Below, piece by piece: positions 63,797-64,000 of a DNA stretch of 64,000 bases. The stretch is from Crotophaga sulcirostris. Lineage: Eukaryota; Chordata; Aves; Cuculiformes; Crotophagidae. The position numbers and the translations under genes are program-made. Position 1 is the stretch's first letter. Each line of letters begins with the position of its first letter. The notes below the pieces were generated by a model. It was not told the DNA's origin. It did no database searches and saw nothing but the letters and a program-made list of their open reading frames with translations. Location: assembly GCA_013397455.1 (NCBI GenBank), contig VYZB01000339.1, positions 1 to 64,000 of the forward strand, given 5' to 3'.

Positions 63797-64000
63797 TCAA
63801 GGATTATCCCTTGGCTTCACTGGTCGTTCAGGCTTAATTTTGTAATCAAAATAGGGAGTCCCAAAGGCCTTCCAAAACTGCTGCTGGATCCCAAATATCA
63901 TCCGTATGCCACACTGTGTCCGTGGGGCCCTGGGGTACTCCTTTGTGGGCAGCCCATATGTCAGACGTGGGATGGTAGCAGATTTGACAGCAGTGCAGGG
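63797..64000 (-). CDS. Last coding exon (3' part) of an unidentified conserved-looking protein
   Basis: On the minus strand a frame is open from the window edge (64000) to a TGA at 63799-63797, giving 67 residues of a C-terminus. The peptide is basic and rich in Pro, Tyr/Phe, Arg and Lys. Key parts are PRLTYGLPTKEYPRAPRTQ, GIRMIFGIQQQFWKAFG and TPYFDYKIKPERPVKPRDNP at the end. It has no internal stop. Such short Pro/Tyr/Arg motifs are common in ciliary and sperm microtubule inner proteins, which is only a suggestion; I do not recognise the gene. The acceptor and all earlier exons lie beyond the window to the right. The gene is transcribed leftward, and the sequence to the left would be 3' UTR and then intergenic. 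I see no membrane segment. Confidence 0.72.
   Translation of the reverse strand, partial: PCTAVKSATIPRLTYGLPTKEYPRAPRTQCGIRMIFGIQQQFWKAFGTPYFDYKIKPERPVKPRDNP

Noticed and set aside
1..64000. CRISPR arrays, bacterial operons, tRNA or rRNA genes
   Set aside because: No regularly spaced direct repeats, no operon-like gene packing, and no cloverleaf or rRNA sequence noticed on reading. The window is vertebrate in character.

Overview
The window is nuclear DNA of a bird. The best evidence is CR1 LINE fragments carrying the avian 3' tail, two short LTR ends of an avian ERVL-like type, and AT-rich, CpG-poor sequence with little repeat content. I cannot name the species. There is no bacterial-type gene organisation, and almost every open frame of 60-180 codons behaves as chance, without repeats of known coding motifs or convincing exon boundaries.

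Layout. A CpG-rich promoter-like zone lies at the left (about 600-830 and 1376-1915), with long C/G homopolymers; no coding exon could be tied to it. From about 1.9 to 63.4 kb I see no confident protein-coding exon. This stretch holds old repeats: an ancient CR1 at 4520-5505, a CR1 tail at 13132-13262, MIR-like SINE relics, an ERVL-like LTR pair at about 32.0 and 33.9 kb, and a CR1-rich block at 40.0-46.0 kb. It also holds a long purine-rich tract (16.9-18.8 kb), AT-rich segments of enhancer-like appearance, short microsatellites and two perfect hairpins. A decayed coding-like segment of unknown origin lies on the minus strand at 34.06-34.99 kb.

The only confident coding sequence is at the right edge. 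A 67-codon minus-strand frame ends in TGA at 63797 and is open to the window edge. It looks like the last coding exon of a conserved, basic, proline/tyrosine-rich protein that I could not name, with two possible poly(A) signals about 390-405 nt downstream. The 61 kb to its left is therefore probably intergenic, or intronic to a plus-strand gene starting at the CpG island; the sequence alone does not decide.

I found no convincing previously undescribed system. The items most worth checking are the unnamed terminal exon, the decayed minus-strand frame next to the LTR pair, the two ancient CR1 copies that remain readable, and the purine-rich tract.
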